A DNA stretch of 64,000 nt from Pseudomonas crudilactis (GCF_013433315.1 NZ_WXVV01000007.1:62001-126000), one strand, 5' to 3'; shown: positions 28,521-37,548, counted from the stretch's first letter. Numbers and translations: made by a program. The notes: generated by a model not told the origin, from the sequence alone.

Positions 28521-29795
28521 ATGTCGGTCGATCCGCAACAACTGCTGCGCGAGCTGTTTGCCACAGCCATCGACGCGGCCCATCCGAACCAGGTCCTCGA
28601 AGCCCATCTGCCTGCCGATCGTAGCGGCCGGGTGATCGTCATCGGTGCCGGCAAAGCCGCCGCCGCGATGGCGCAAGTGGTCGAGCGCAACTGGCAGGGA
28701 GAAGTCTCTGGCCTGGTTGTGACCCGTTACGGTCACGGCGCCCCGTGCGAAAAAATCGAAGTGGTCGAAGCCGCGCATCCCGTCCCGGACGCTGCCGGTC
28801 TGGCCGTGGCCAAACGCGTGCTCGAGCTGGTCAGCAACCTGACTGAAGAAGACCGCGTGATCTTCCTGCTCTCCGGTGGCGGCTCTGCCCTGCTGGCGTT
28901 GCCGGCCGCAGGCATCACCCTCGCCGACAAGCAATCGATCAACAAAGCCCTGCTCAAATCCGGCGCGACCATCGGCGAGATGAACTGCGTGCGCAAGCAC
29001 CTCTCGGCGATCAAGGGCGGACGACTGGGCAAGGCCTGCTGGCCTGCGACTGTCTACACCTACGCTATTTCCGATGTACCGGGCGACCTCGCCACGGTCA
29101 TCGCGTCCGGCCCGACCGTGGCCGACCCAAGCACCTCCGCCGAAGCGCTGGCGATCATCAAGCGCTACGGCATCGAGATTCCCGCATCCGTGCGCAACTG
29201 GCTGCAAAGTCCTGAGTCGGAAACCGTCAAACCCGGCGACCCGAGCCTGGCGCGCAGTCACTTCCAGTTGATCGCCCGCCCGCAGCAATCGCTGGATGCC
29301 GCTGCGGTGAAATGCCGTCAGGCCGGTTTCAGCACGCTGATCCTTGGCGATCTCGAAGGTGAGTCGCGCGAAGTGGCGAAAGTCCACGCCGGCATCGCCC
29401 GCCAGATCATCAACCATGGCCAGCCATTGGCAGCGCCGTGCGTGATTCTCTCCGGCGGCGAAACCACCGTGACCGTGCGCGGCAACGGCCGTGGCGGACG
29501 CAACGCCGAATTCCTTCTGAGCCTGACCGAAAATCTCAAAGGCCAGCCGGGCGTCTATGCCCTGGCGGGTGACACCGACGGCATCGACGGCTCGGAAGAC
29601 AACGCCGGCGCGATCATGACCCCGGACAGCTACTCCCACGCCGCCGCACTCGGTTTGAGCGCCAGCGACGAGCTGGATAACAACAACGGTTACGGCTATT
29701 TCGCGGCGCTCGATGCACTGATCGTCACCGAGCCGACCCGCACCAACGTCAACGACTTCCGCGCCATTCTGATCCTTGAGAACTGCAAATCATGA
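28521..29795 (+). CDS. ttuD: Glycerate 2-kinase (DUF4147/MOFRL family)
   Basis: Class II glycerate kinase; it phosphorylates glycerate to 2-phosphoglycerate. 424 aa with an N-terminal DUF4147 domain (VIVIGAGKAAAAMAQ, LSGGGSALLALP, GEMNCVRKHLSAIKGGRL) and a C-terminal MOFRL domain (SGGETTVTVRGNGRGGRN, ALAGDTDGIDGSEDNAGA). The stop overlaps the pyk ATG by four bases. Confidence 0.95.
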   Translation: MSVDPQQLLRELFATAIDAAHPNQVLEAHLPADRSGRVIVIGAGKAAAAMAQVVERNWQGEVSGLVVTRYGHGAPCEKIEVVEAAHPVPDAAGLAVAKRVLELVSNLTEEDRVIFLLSGGGSALLALPAAGITLADKQSINKALLKSGATIGEMNCVRKHLSAIKGGRLGKACWPATVYTYAISDVPGDLATVIASGPTVADPSTSAEALAIIKRYGIEIPASVRNWLQSPESETVKPGDPSLARSHFQLIARPQQSLDAAAVKCRQAGFSTLILGDLEGESREVAKVHAGIARQIINHGQPLAAPCVILSGGETTVTVRGNGRGGRNAEFLLSLTENLKGQPGVYALAGDTDGIDGSEDNAGAIMTPDSYSHAAALGLSASDELDNNNGYGYFAALDALIVTEPTRTNVNDFRAILILENCKS

Positions 29796-31207
29796 CGCCT
29801 GATAAAAAGGTCAAAATCCTCGCTACCCTCGGGCCTGCTGTCGATGGCATCGAAGACATCCGTGAACTGGTCGAGGCCGGGGTGAATATCTTCCGCCTGA
29901 ACTTCAGCCACGGCGATCACGCCGACCACGCCAAGCGCTACCAGTGGATCCGCGAAGTCGAGCGTCAGCTCAACTACCCGCTGGGCATTCTGATGGACTT
30001 GCAGGGGCCGAAACTGCGCGTCGGCAAGTTCGCTGACGGCAAGGTGCAGCTGCATCGCGGTCAGGCCTTTCGTCTGGATCTGGACGTGACGCCGGGCGAT
30101 GAGCGCCGAGTGAATTTGCCGCATCCGGAAATCATCGCGGCGCTGGAAGCGGGCATGGATCTGCTGCTCGACGACGGCAAACTGCGTCTGCGCGTAGTGA
30201 CCAAGTACGCCGACGCGATCGATACCACCGTGCTTAATGGCGGCGAACTGTCGGACCGCAAAGGCGTCAACGTGCCGCAAGCGGTGCTCGACCTTAGCCC
30301 GCTGACCGCCAAGGACCGCCGTGACCTGAGCTTCGGGCTGGAGCTGGGCGTGGACTGGGTGGCGCTGTCGTTTGTGCAGCGTCCGCAAGACATCCTCGAA
30401 GCCCGCGCGCTGATCGGCGACAAAGCCTTTTTGATGGCGAAAATCGAGAAGCCTTCCGCCGTTGAACAACTGCGCGAAATCGCGGAACTGAGTGACGCGA
30501 TCATGGTGGCTCGCGGTGACCTCGGCGTTGAAGTACCCGCCGAAAGCGTGCCGCAGATTCAGAAAAACATCATCACCACCTGCCGTGAACTCGGCAAACC
30601 GGTGGTAGTAGCGACACAGATGCTTGAGTCGATGCGCTTCTCCCCTGCCCCGACCCGCGCCGAGGTAACGGACGTTGCCAACGCCGTGGCCGAAGGCGCT
30701 GACGCGGTGATGTTGTCGGCAGAAACCGCGTCCGGCGAATACCCGCTGGAAGCTGTGCAGATGATGAGCAAGATCATTCGTCAGGTTGAGAACGGCCCGG
30801 ATTATCAGACCCAGCTCGACGTCAGCCGGCCGAAGGCTGAAGCGACCGTTTCCGATGCGATCAGCTGTGCGATCCGGCGTATCAGCAACGTGCTGCCGGT
30901 GGCGGTGCTGGTCAACTACAGCGAGTCGGGTGCATCGAGTTTGCGTGCGGCGCGGGAACGGCCGAAAGCGCCGATCCTCAACCTCACGCCGAACCTGCAA
31001 ACCGCACGGCGTTTGAGCGTGGCGTGGGGCATTCATTCGGTGGTCAACGATCGTCTGCGTCAGGTCGATGAGGTTTGCTCAACCGCGCTGGAAATCGCCC
31101 AGGCACAAGGCATGGCCGAGCGTGGTGACACGCTGCTGATCACTGCCGGCGTGCCGTTCGGGCAGCCGGGATCGACTAACTCGCTGCGGATCGAAACATT
31201 GATTTAA
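29792..31207 (+). CDS. pykF: Pyruvate kinase (operon-linked, TtuE/PykF-like)
   Basis: Converts phosphoenolpyruvate to pyruvate, the last step of this glyoxylate route once enolase has acted on 2-phosphoglycerate. 471 aa, full length: TPDKKVKILATLGPAV, RLNFSHGDH, MDLQGPKLRVGKF, MAKIEKPSAVEQ, VARGDLGVE (metal site), and VATQMLESMRFSPAPTRAEV. The C-terminal allosteric domain ends TNSLRIETLI. It starts inside the ttuD stop (ATGA), which ties it to glycerate use rather than to glycolysis. Confidence 0.95.
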   Translation: MTPDKKVKILATLGPAVDGIEDIRELVEAGVNIFRLNFSHGDHADHAKRYQWIREVERQLNYPLGILMDLQGPKLRVGKFADGKVQLHRGQAFRLDLDVTPGDERRVNLPHPEIIAALEAGMDLLLDDGKLRLRVVTKYADAIDTTVLNGGELSDRKGVNVPQAVLDLSPLTAKDRRDLSFGLELGVDWVALSFVQRPQDILEARALIGDKAFLMAKIEKPSAVEQLREIAELSDAIMVARGDLGVEVPAESVPQIQKNIITTCRELGKPVVVATQMLESMRFSPAPTRAEVTDVANAVAEGADAVMLSAETASGEYPLEAVQMMSKIIRQVENGPDYQTQLDVSRPKAEATVSDAISCAIRRISNVLPVAVLVNYSESGASSLRAARERPKAPILNLTPNLQTARRLSVAWGIHSVVNDRLRQVDEVCSTALEIAQAQGMAERGDTLLITAGVPFGQPGSTNSLRIETLI

Positions 31208-31290
31208 GCCACACCGTTTCAAGCTCAAAAAGCACCTGGGGGAATAGCGGTAATTCCTTCAATCAAAATGCTTGAGCGCTACAACTGGCC

Positions 31291-31386
31291 TCATCGCCAG
31301 CAGGCTGGCTCCCACATGGGTTTTGTGTCGTTCACAAGATCAAGACTGAACAGAGATTCAGTGTGGGAGCCAGCCTGCTGGCGATG
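31291..31386. repeat. REP doublet, variant class with GCCAGCAGGCTGGC
   Basis: TCATCGCCAGCAGGCTGGCT and the inverse GTGTGGGAGCCAGCCTGCTG. The core palindrome is CCAGCAGGCTGG rather than CGAGCAGGCTCG, with both arms changed in a compensating way, so it is a distinct REP subclass. It lies between pyk and the urea transporter gene. Confidence 0.88.
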
Positions 31387-31421
31387 CAGGCGCCTCGGTT
31401 TCACTGACTTTCAGAACTGCC

Positions 31422-32336
31422 ATGCCTGCCAATCATTTCAACACCCACTGCCCCGACTGGGCCGAGGCTTTGCTCAACGGTTTCAGTCAGATATTCCTCC
31501 AGCGCCATCCGCTGTGCGGCCTCCTGTGCCTGTTGGCGATCCTGCTCACTGCACCGGTGCTGTTCGCCGGTGCGCTGCTCGGTGCCGTCGCCGGTTTGCT
31601 CACCGCGCAACGGCGCAACTACGCCAAGGCTGATCGCCAGGCCGGGTTGTTCAGCTACAACGGCATTTTGCTTGGCCTGCTGCTGAGCCTGTATTTCCCA
31701 TGGTCACCGCTGCTGCCACCGCTGATTCTCGCAGCCGGCGGACTGAGCGCGATGGCCACGCAACAATGGCTCAAACATGTGTACCGCAGCCGCTCGATTC
31801 CGGCCTACACCTCGCCGTTCGTGGCGCTGAGCTGGATCCTGCTGTTGTTCGCCGAACCGTCGGCGCCGATGGCGCACATCGAGATGAACACGCTGAACCT
31901 GCTCGCCGCTGAACTGCGCGGTTTGGGCCAAGTGATGTTCCTCGGTCACCCACTGGCCGGCGCATTGATCGCCATCGGTTTGCTGATCGCTGATCGCCGG
32001 GCGTTTTGCTGGGCGCTGCTGGCGTCGGCGATCGGCCTCGGCTCCAGTCTGCTGCACCACGAAACCAGCGCTGCACTGTTAGGCCTCGGCAGCTACAACG
32101 CCGTGCTCGCCGCCCTCGCCTTTTCCGCCCAACGCCAACAACCGTGGCTGCCGCTGCTCGGTATCGTCCTCGCGCTGCTGGTCACGCCGCTGTTTGCGGC
32201 GGTCGGCCTCGCGACGTTGACCGCGCCGTTTATCCTCGCCGGCTGGCTGATCCGCGCCGGGATTCAGACGCTCGGCAAAAACCCGGTCGAGCGTGCGCCT
32301 TGCGCTCATGGGGAGAATCAACCTAGGCTGCGCTGA
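31422..32336 (+). CDS. Urea transporter (UT family)
   Basis: 304 aa integral membrane protein with about ten hydrophobic segments in two homologous halves, as in the UT family. Family signatures are RQAGLFSYNGILLGLLLSL, IPAYTSPFVALSWILLLF, QVMFLGHPLAGALIAIGL and LLGLGSYNAVLAALAF, which line the urea slot. No urease genes are adjacent. The ATG has no strong ribosome site. It is a single gene or the first of a pair with the channel gene 22 bases downstream. Confidence 0.92.
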   Translation: MPANHFNTHCPDWAEALLNGFSQIFLQRHPLCGLLCLLAILLTAPVLFAGALLGAVAGLLTAQRRNYAKADRQAGLFSYNGILLGLLLSLYFPWSPLLPPLILAAGGLSAMATQQWLKHVYRSRSIPAYTSPFVALSWILLLFAEPSAPMAHIEMNTLNLLAAELRGLGQVMFLGHPLAGALIAIGLLIADRRAFCWALLASAIGLGSSLLHHETSAALLGLGSYNAVLAALAFSAQRQQPWLPLLGIVLALLVTPLFAAVGLATLTAPFILAGWLIRAGIQTLGKNPVERAPCAHGENQPRLR

Positions 32337-32357
32337 TCTTCGATTCAGGCGTTATCC

Positions 32358-33182
32358 ATGGACAGCAGCAACAGTTGGCGCGAACGGCTTTACGTGATGA
32401 TTTTCCAGAGTGACACCCTCGCCGGGCGTCGCTTCGACGGCATCCTGCTGTTGATCATCCTCGCCAGTCTGGTGATCGTGATGCTCGACAGTATCGACAG
32501 CATTCACCAGAACTATGCGGACGTGCTGGCCTACATCGAGTGGGGCTTCACGATCATCTTTCTCGGCGAGTACATCCTGCGCCTGTACTGTTCGCCCAAG
32601 CCGTTGCGCTACGCCTTCAGCTTTTACGGGCTGGTGGACTTGCTGGCGATCGTGCCCGGCATCCTCGCGCTGTATTACAGCGATGCGCAGTACCTGCTGA
32701 TTATCCGGATCATTCGGATGTTGCGGATCTTCCGTGTGCTCAAGCTCAGTCCGTACCTCAAGCAAGCCAATTACTTGATGTCGGCGCTGCGTGGCAGCAA
32801 GCAGAAAATCGTCGTGTTTCTGGTCAGCGTCTGCACGCTGGTGACGGTGTTCGGCACGCTGATGTATGTGATCGAAGGCCCCGAGCATGGCTTCACCAGC
32901 ATTCCCAAAGGCATCTATTGGGCTATCGTCACGCTGACCACCGTGGGCTTCGGCGACATTGTGCCGAAGACCCCGCTGGGTCAGGTGATTTCGTCGCTGG
33001 TGATGATCACCGGTTACTCGATCATCGCCGTGCCGACGGGGATTTTCACCGCCGAACTGGCCAACGCCATGCGCGGCGAACAGCTGCAACACGACTGCCC
33101 GGTGTGCAAGAAAAACAGCCATGAACACGGCGCCGCGTTCTGCTCGCGATGTGGCAATGCACTCTTCAAGAAACTGGAATAA
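32358..33182 (+). CDS. Voltage-gated-type potassium channel with C-terminal zinc ribbon
   Basis: 274 aa, six transmembrane helices. The S4 helix has regularly spaced arginines (RIIRMLRIFRVLKL; R117, R120, R123, R126). The pore helix and selectivity filter TTVGFGD (194-200) lie between S5 and S6. The cytoplasmic tail ends in a CPVC-(11)-CSRC zinc-ribbon-like module (C247, C250, C262, C265), replacing the usual RCK or cyclic-nucleotide domain. Potassium selectivity is inferred from the filter. Confidence 0.9.
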   Translation: MDSSNSWRERLYVMIFQSDTLAGRRFDGILLLIILASLVIVMLDSIDSIHQNYADVLAYIEWGFTIIFLGEYILRLYCSPKPLRYAFSFYGLVDLLAIVPGILALYYSDAQYLLIIRIIRMLRIFRVLKLSPYLKQANYLMSALRGSKQKIVVFLVSVCTLVTVFGTLMYVIEGPEHGFTSIPKGIYWAIVTLTTVGFGDIVPKTPLGQVISSLVMITGYSIIAVPTGIFTAELANAMRGEQLQHDCPVCKKNSHEHGAAFCSRCGNALFKKLE

Positions 33183-33286
33183 GCACAGAGCTTTTTAATC
33201 TTTAAACGACTATGCGCGCCCCGTTATAGTCAGTGGCAATTGAACATCACCCCCTGCTTCTACACCGATAAAACAAGGAATGCGCA

Positions 33287-34285
33287 GTGAAAAAACTCTT
33301 TGGCGCCTCACTTCTCGCCGCCGGCCTGGCCTTGGCCAACCTCGCCCAGGCAGCCCCGACGCTGCTCAACGTTTCCTACGACGTGATGCGCGATTTCTAC
33401 AAGGACTACAACACTGCGTTCCAGAAACACTGGCAAGCCGAGCACAACGAAAACATCACGGTGCAGATGTCCTTCGGCGGTTCGAGCAAGCAAGCGCGCT
33501 CGGTCATCGATGGCCTGCCGGCTGACGTCATCACCATGAACATGGCCACCGACATCAACGCCCTCGCCGATAACGGCAAACTGGTACCGGAAAACTGGGT
33601 CACGCGTCTGCCGAACAACAGCGCGCCGTTCACCTCGGCCACTGTGTTCATCGTCCGCAAAGGCAACCCGAAAGCGCTGAAAGACTGGCCGGATCTGCTC
33701 AAGGACGGCGTGCAAGTGATCGTGCCAAACCCGAAAACTTCGGGTAACGGCCGCTACACCTACCTGTCGGCCTGGGGTTATGTGCTGAAGAACGGCGGCG
33801 ACGAGAACAAGGCCAAAGACTTCGTCGGCAAACTGTTCAAGCAAGCGCCGGTACTGGATACCGGTGGCCGCGCGGCGACTACGACGTTCATGACCAACCA
33901 GATCGGCGACGTGCTGGTGACCTTCGAAAACGAAGCGGAGATGATTGCTCGCGAGTTTGGCCGTGATCAGTTTGAAGTGATCTACCCGAGCGTTTCTGCT
34001 GAAGCAGAGCCGCCGGTGTCCGTGGTCGATAAAGTGGTCGACAAGAAAGGTTCGCGTGCGGCGGCGGATGAGTACCTGAAGTACCTGTGGTCGCCGGAAG
34101 GCCAGGAGATTGCGGCGGCGAACTACCTGCGTCCGCGTGATCCGGCGGTGTTGGCGAAGTACACTGATCGTTTCCCGAAAGTTGATTTCCTTTCGGTGGA
34201 GAAGACCTTTGGTGACTGGCGTACGGTGCAGAAGACTCACTTCAATGATGGTGGGGTTTTCGATCAGATTTACAGTGGGCAGTAA
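33287..34285 (+). CDS. sbp: Sulfate ABC transporter substrate-binding protein
   Basis: Periplasmic sulfate/thiosulfate-binding protein, 332 aa. Signal peptide MKKLFGASLLAAGLALANLA with cleavage after AQA. Family motifs are LLNVSYDVMRDFYKDYN, MSFGGSSKQARSVIDG, NPKTSGNGRYTYLSAWGY and FENEAEMIAREFG. Such genes normally precede cysTWA, but here none follows, and a terminator lies 17 bases after the stop, so it acts with a transporter encoded elsewhere. Confidence 0.96.
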   Translation: MKKLFGASLLAAGLALANLAQAAPTLLNVSYDVMRDFYKDYNTAFQKHWQAEHNENITVQMSFGGSSKQARSVIDGLPADVITMNMATDINALADNGKLVPENWVTRLPNNSAPFTSATVFIVRKGNPKALKDWPDLLKDGVQVIVPNPKTSGNGRYTYLSAWGYVLKNGGDENKAKDFVGKLFKQAPVLDTGGRAATTTFMTNQIGDVLVTFENEAEMIAREFGRDQFEVIYPSVSAEAEPPVSVVDKVVDKKGSRAAADEYLKYLWSPEGQEIAAANYLRPRDPAVLAKYTDRFPKVDFLSVEKTFGDWRTVQKTHFNDGGVFDQIYSGQ

Positions 34286-34301
34286 GGTTTAAGCTGACAT
34301 G

Positions 34302-34334
34302 AAAAAGGCGATCCACTGAGGTCGCCTTTTTTTG
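34302..34334 (+). terminator. Intrinsic terminator after sbp
   Basis: AAAAAGGCGA paired with TCGCCTTTTT over a ten-base loop, followed by more T. A clear rho-independent terminator. Confidence 0.9.
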
Positions 34335-34344
34335 TGGCCGCTTT

Positions 34345-34380
34345 ACCCTCACCCCAGCCCTCTCCCAGAGGGAGAGGGGG
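34345..34380. repeat. CCCTCACCC/CCCTCTCCC repeat, copy C1
   Basis: Starts ACCCTCACCCCAGCCCTCTC and ends GGGAGAGGGGG, directly after the sbp terminator. Inverted partner at 34488-34521. Confidence 0.8.
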
Positions 34381-34487
34381 CCAACCGAGGTGTCTGGCGA
34401 GTTACATCGACCTGAAAGACCTTATCGATTATGGATTCGGCACCGCAGTTTCATGTCGGCGTATTCCTTCAGCATCCCCCAATCAGT

Positions 34488-34521
34488 CCCCTCTCCCTCC
34501 GGGAGAGGGCTAGGGTGAGGG
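34488..34521. repeat. CCCTCACCC/CCCTCTCCC repeat, copy C2
   Basis: Starts CCCCTCTCCCTCCGGGAGAG and ends TAGGGTGAGGG. Inverse of 34345-34380, ending seven bases before the stop of the next minus-strand gene. Confidence 0.8.
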
Positions 34522-34528
34522 TCTGCTT

Positions 34529-35149
34529 TTACATCGGCGGCGTCACCCCATCCTTCCCCGCAGAAATCGATTGCGCCGTCAGCGTGCCATCCGCACTCTG
34601 CGTGACGAACGTAACGATCTTCACCCCAACCTTCAGCAAGCTCCGATCCCCCGGCACCAAATTCACAATCGGCACATCCTCCGGCACCAGAATCTTCTGC
34701 TGCCCGCCCTTGTAGTTCACCGTGAGCACCCGCCCGTTGCTCACCACCAGATCGCCGACGCTGCCATTGGTCATGCTGCTGCCCTTGGCCAGATCGAACG
34801 GCCGATGCCCGTCGCCGCTACCCGCCAGCTCCGGCGGAAACACATGCACCTCCAGCGCCTTGAGCGTGCCATCCTCTTGCGGCATCGCCGCCGAACCGAT
34901 GTAACTGCCGGGTTTGATGTCTTCGATATTGGCCAGGGTGACCGCGCGAACTTTGGTGTCGCCGGTCAGCTGAATCAACACGTTCTCGCCGCTGTTGACG
35001 TGGACTTTCAGGCTGTCGGTATTGACCCCGGTGATCTCTCCGCGCACACCGATGCGCATCCCCGGGGCATCGGCGGCCTGCACGCTCGTCGCGCCGAGCA
35101 GGGTGATCAAGACAATCGTTGCGGTGTGGCGAAGCTGCTGACGAAACAT
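34529..35149 (-). CDS. Exported protein with beta-strand repeats, unknown function
   Basis: 206 aa. A signal peptide (MFRQQLRHTATIVLITLLGA, cleavage near VQA/ADA) leads to a mature domain rich in beta-strands. Its stretches (VRGEITGVNTDSLKVHVNSG, VNLVPGDRSLLKVGVKIV) resemble DUF5666-type or OB-like periplasmic domains. I chose the ATG at MFRQQ over one 17 codons upstream because of the signal peptide. No close functional assignment. It is convergent with sbp. Confidence 0.8.
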   Translation of the reverse strand: MFRQQLRHTATIVLITLLGATSVQAADAPGMRIGVRGEITGVNTDSLKVHVNSGENVLIQLTGDTKVRAVTLANIEDIKPGSYIGSAAMPQEDGTLKALEVHVFPPELAGSGDGHRPFDLAKGSSMTNGSVGDLVVSNGRVLTVNYKGGQQKILVPEDVPIVNLVPGDRSLLKVGVKIVTFVTQSADGTLTAQSISAGKDGVTPPM

Positions 35150-35392
35150 TGCAATCCTCCGGTCATCAATGTTGAACAAGCCCGATGCAAACATAAGCAC
35201 GCTATCGAACGGGATGTAAGTGAATGTATCATCGACCCCCTACGGTCGGACGCAAGGTCCGCCGATGAATGACACGCCGCTAGCATCCTGTCATTGCGCA
35301 ACGGAATAACTGATATCAACCGCCGGCGTCTTCTGCCCTTGCGGATTAATCCTTAGCCTCACCGCATCCCTTTCGCTGGATCGAGAAACGAT

Positions 35393-36580
35393 ATGACCGC
35401 CACAACCCACACAATGACCCGAGGCATGGTGCTGCTGTTCGCCTTCTGCTGCGGCGCCATCGTTGCCAACATCTACTACGCACAGCCAATCATCGGCCTG
35501 ATCGCGCCGGACATCGGCCTCTCCGACACCATGGCCAGCTTCATCGTCTCGCTGACGCAGATTGGTTATGCGCTGGGCCTGTTTTTCCTCGTGCCGCTGG
35601 GTGATCTGCTGGAGAACCGCCGGTTGATGATCATCACCACCGTGGTGGCGATTGCCAGCCTGCTGGCGGCGGCGTTTACCGATCAGCCGAACGTGTTCCT
35701 GCTGATCTCGTTGCTGGTGGGCTTCAGTTCGGTGTCGGTGCAGATCCTGATTCCACTGGCGGCGCATCTGGCGCCGGAAGAATCCCGTGGCCGGGTGGTC
35801 GGCGGGATCATGGGCGGTTTGTTGCTGGGTATCCTGCTGGCGCGGCCGGTGTCGAGCGTGGTCGCCGATCATTTGGGCTGGCGGGCGATGTTCATGATTG
35901 CCGCTGCACTGATGGCGGCAATCAGCGTGGTGCTGGCGTTGACAGTGCCCAAGCGCCAGCCGGATCACAGCGCTACGTATGGCCAATTGATCGGTTCGCT
36001 GTGGACGTTGCTGCGCCAGCAACCAGTACTGCGCCAACGGGCGTTTTACCAAGGCTGCATGTTCGCCACGTTCAGCCTGTTCTGGACCGCAGTGCCGCTG
36101 GAACTGGCGCGCAACCATGGCCTGTCGCAAAGCGAAATTGCGATCTTCGCCCTGGTCGGTGCCATCGGTGCCATCGCCGCGCCGATCAGCGGACGCCTGG
36201 CTGACGCTGGCCATACTCGCATCGCTTCGCTGCTGGCGATGATATTTGCCAGCCTGAGCTTCCTGCCGGCGTTCATTCACCCCGCCTACAGCGTGATCGG
36301 CCTGGCGGTGACCGGCGTGGTGCTCGACTTCTGCGTGCAGATGAACATGGTCCTCGGCCAGCGCGCGGTGTATTCGCTGGACGCGAAAAGCCGTGGCCGG
36401 CTGAATGCGCTGTACATGACCAGCATCTTCATAGGCGGCGCCTTCGGCTCGTCGGTGGCCAGTGCGGTGTATGAGCATGGCGGCTGGTTGTGGATCGTGA
36501 TTGTCGGCAGTGTGTTTCCGCTGTTGGCGTTGTTGCGGTTTTTGAGTGTTGCGCAGCGTGGTTCATTGGCGACGGCGTAA
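35393..36580 (+). CDS. MFS transporter (drug/arabinose-type exporter)
   Basis: 395 aa, twelve predicted transmembrane helices. The N-half reads MVLLFAFCCGAIVANIYYAQ then PIIGLIAPDIGLSDTMASFI; the cytoplasmic loop 2-3 motif is FLVPLGDLLENRRLMI (GxLxxxxxRR-like motif A). The central loop reads VPKRQPDHSATYGQL. The substrate cannot be told from sequence. It stands alone, followed by a single REP element. Confidence 0.9.
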   Translation: MTATTHTMTRGMVLLFAFCCGAIVANIYYAQPIIGLIAPDIGLSDTMASFIVSLTQIGYALGLFFLVPLGDLLENRRLMIITTVVAIASLLAAAFTDQPNVFLLISLLVGFSSVSVQILIPLAAHLAPEESRGRVVGGIMGGLLLGILLARPVSSVVADHLGWRAMFMIAAALMAAISVVLALTVPKRQPDHSATYGQLIGSLWTLLRQQPVLRQRAFYQGCMFATFSLFWTAVPLELARNHGLSQSEIAIFALVGAIGAIAAPISGRLADAGHTRIASLLAMIFASLSFLPAFIHPAYSVIGLAVTGVVLDFCVQMNMVLGQRAVYSLDAKSRGRLNALYMTSIFIGGAFGSSVASAVYEHGGWLWIVIVGSVFPLLALLRFLSVAQRGSLATA

Positions 36581-36588
36581 GGCAAAAG

Positions 36589-36615
36589 CTTCGCGAGCAG
36601 GCTCGCTCCCACAGG
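36589..36615. repeat. Single REP element
   Basis: CTTCGCGAGCAGGCTCGCTC then CCACAGG, without an inverted partner nearby; this is a solitary REP, while the others in the window are paired. It lies between the convergent MFS and hicB genes. Confidence 0.85.
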
Positions 36616-36646
36616 TTATTCATTGAGCCTGGGGGAGCGATGAAGC

Positions 36647-37051
36647 TTAATAACGAACCAGTTTCTCCATCGCCGCATCCGCCAGAAAGGAGGAGCGGCT
36701 TTTGACGTTGTGTTCGCGCACATAACGATCGATGCGCTGAATCACATAACCGGGCAGCGTTACGTTGACCTTCTCGGTCTTGCCGAGATAGGGCGAAATG
36801 TCCAGCTCGAGCATGCCCCAACCCATGTCGGCAAAGTCCGGATTACTGCGATGAGCGGATGCCGAAGTCGGCATAGGAATCGACTCCCCGTCCGCCGCAA
36901 TCTCCTGCAGCATGATGTGGGCGACTTCAACCGCCGCGTTGTAGGCATCTTCAAAGCTATCCCCTGCTGTAACGGCGCCGGGAATATCGGGGATCTGAAT
37001 ACCGATGGCAGTGTTCTCGTCTCCCCACTCGATACAGATTGGATATTGCAT
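36647..37051 (-). CDS. hicB: HicB-type antitoxin
   Basis: 134 aa. The N-terminal HicB partial RNase H-like fold (MQYPICIEWGDENTAIGIQI, DIPGAVTAGDSFEDAYNAAV) is followed by a C-terminal ribbon-helix-helix (VNVTLPGYVIQRIDRYVREH, then RSSFLADAAMEKL) for operator binding. It neutralises HicA and autorepresses the operon in known systems. The ATG overlaps the hicA stop by one base. Confidence 0.93.
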   Translation of the reverse strand: MQYPICIEWGDENTAIGIQIPDIPGAVTAGDSFEDAYNAAVEVAHIMLQEIAADGESIPMPTSASAHRSNPDFADMGWGMLELDISPYLGKTEKVNVTLPGYVIQRIDRYVREHNVKSRSSFLADAAMEKLVRY

Positions 37052-37266
37052 TATGGATCTCCTTCGAAACTGGCTGGCAGGTTGTACAACCCGGCACGTC
37101 TCCTGATGCTTTTGACTGTCCCCAACGGCAAATCCTTTTTCGGATGAGGAACGGGAATCGTGTAAGGGTTGTAACGGTGCCTGAAAATGTGATGACTGCC
37201 GGTAATCCGGTCCAGCGTCCAACCCGCCTCCTCCAGCTCCTTGATCAATAACCTGCTTTGCACCAA
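37051..37266 (-). CDS. hicA: HicA-type mRNA interferase toxin
   Basis: 71 aa, a dsRNA-binding-fold HicA. It starts VQSRLLIKELEEAGWTLDRI, then GSHHIFRH with the catalytic His (H25/H26), and PVPHPKKDLPLGTVKSIRR. HicA cleaves mRNA and is blocked by HicB. Order toxin then antitoxin, with a one-base overlap. All key residues are present, so the pair looks intact. Confidence 0.93.
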   Translation of the reverse strand: MVQSRLLIKELEEAGWTLDRITGSHHIFRHRYNPYTIPVPHPKKDLPLGTVKSIRRRAGLYNLPASFEGDP

Positions 37267-37461
37267 TCGCCTCCTTGCCCCGGCCCATTAAAAGTAACCC
37301 TAGAGTTATCTTTACTCAAGCACGAAAATCCACAGAGCGACGTCCGGTTGTTTTACAGAGTGTGATTGATTGCATCGCAACCGGACCCAATCACACTCAG
37401 CGGCTCAGATCCAGAGCCCTGAACAATAGAAGACCAGAAGAGATTGCTATGGCAATGGCGG

Positions 37462-37548
37462 TTTCTACCTGCAGAACAGGGTGGCTTCATCACCGGGCAG
37501 ACATTGTTCGTCGATGGCGGCGCCTCGGTCGGTAAAGCCTCGTTTTAA
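37462..37548 (+). pseudogene. 3' remnant of a short-chain dehydrogenase gene
   Basis: The frame ending at TAA 37546-37548 encodes FLPAEQGGFITGQTLFVDGG then ASVGKASF, the conserved C-terminal end of SDR enzymes (GxxITGQTLxVDGG). Nothing upstream in any frame continues as an SDR: the Rossmann and YxxxK parts are missing. It is a truncated leftover of a gene lost by deletion, beside the hicAB genes. Of the 505 bases between hicA and the next gene, nothing else is recognisable. Confidence 0.75.

Noticed and set aside
37275..37535. 86-codon plus-strand open frame after hicA
   Set aside because: It crosses the SDR remnant in the wrong frame; the real signal is the SDR C-terminus in another frame.
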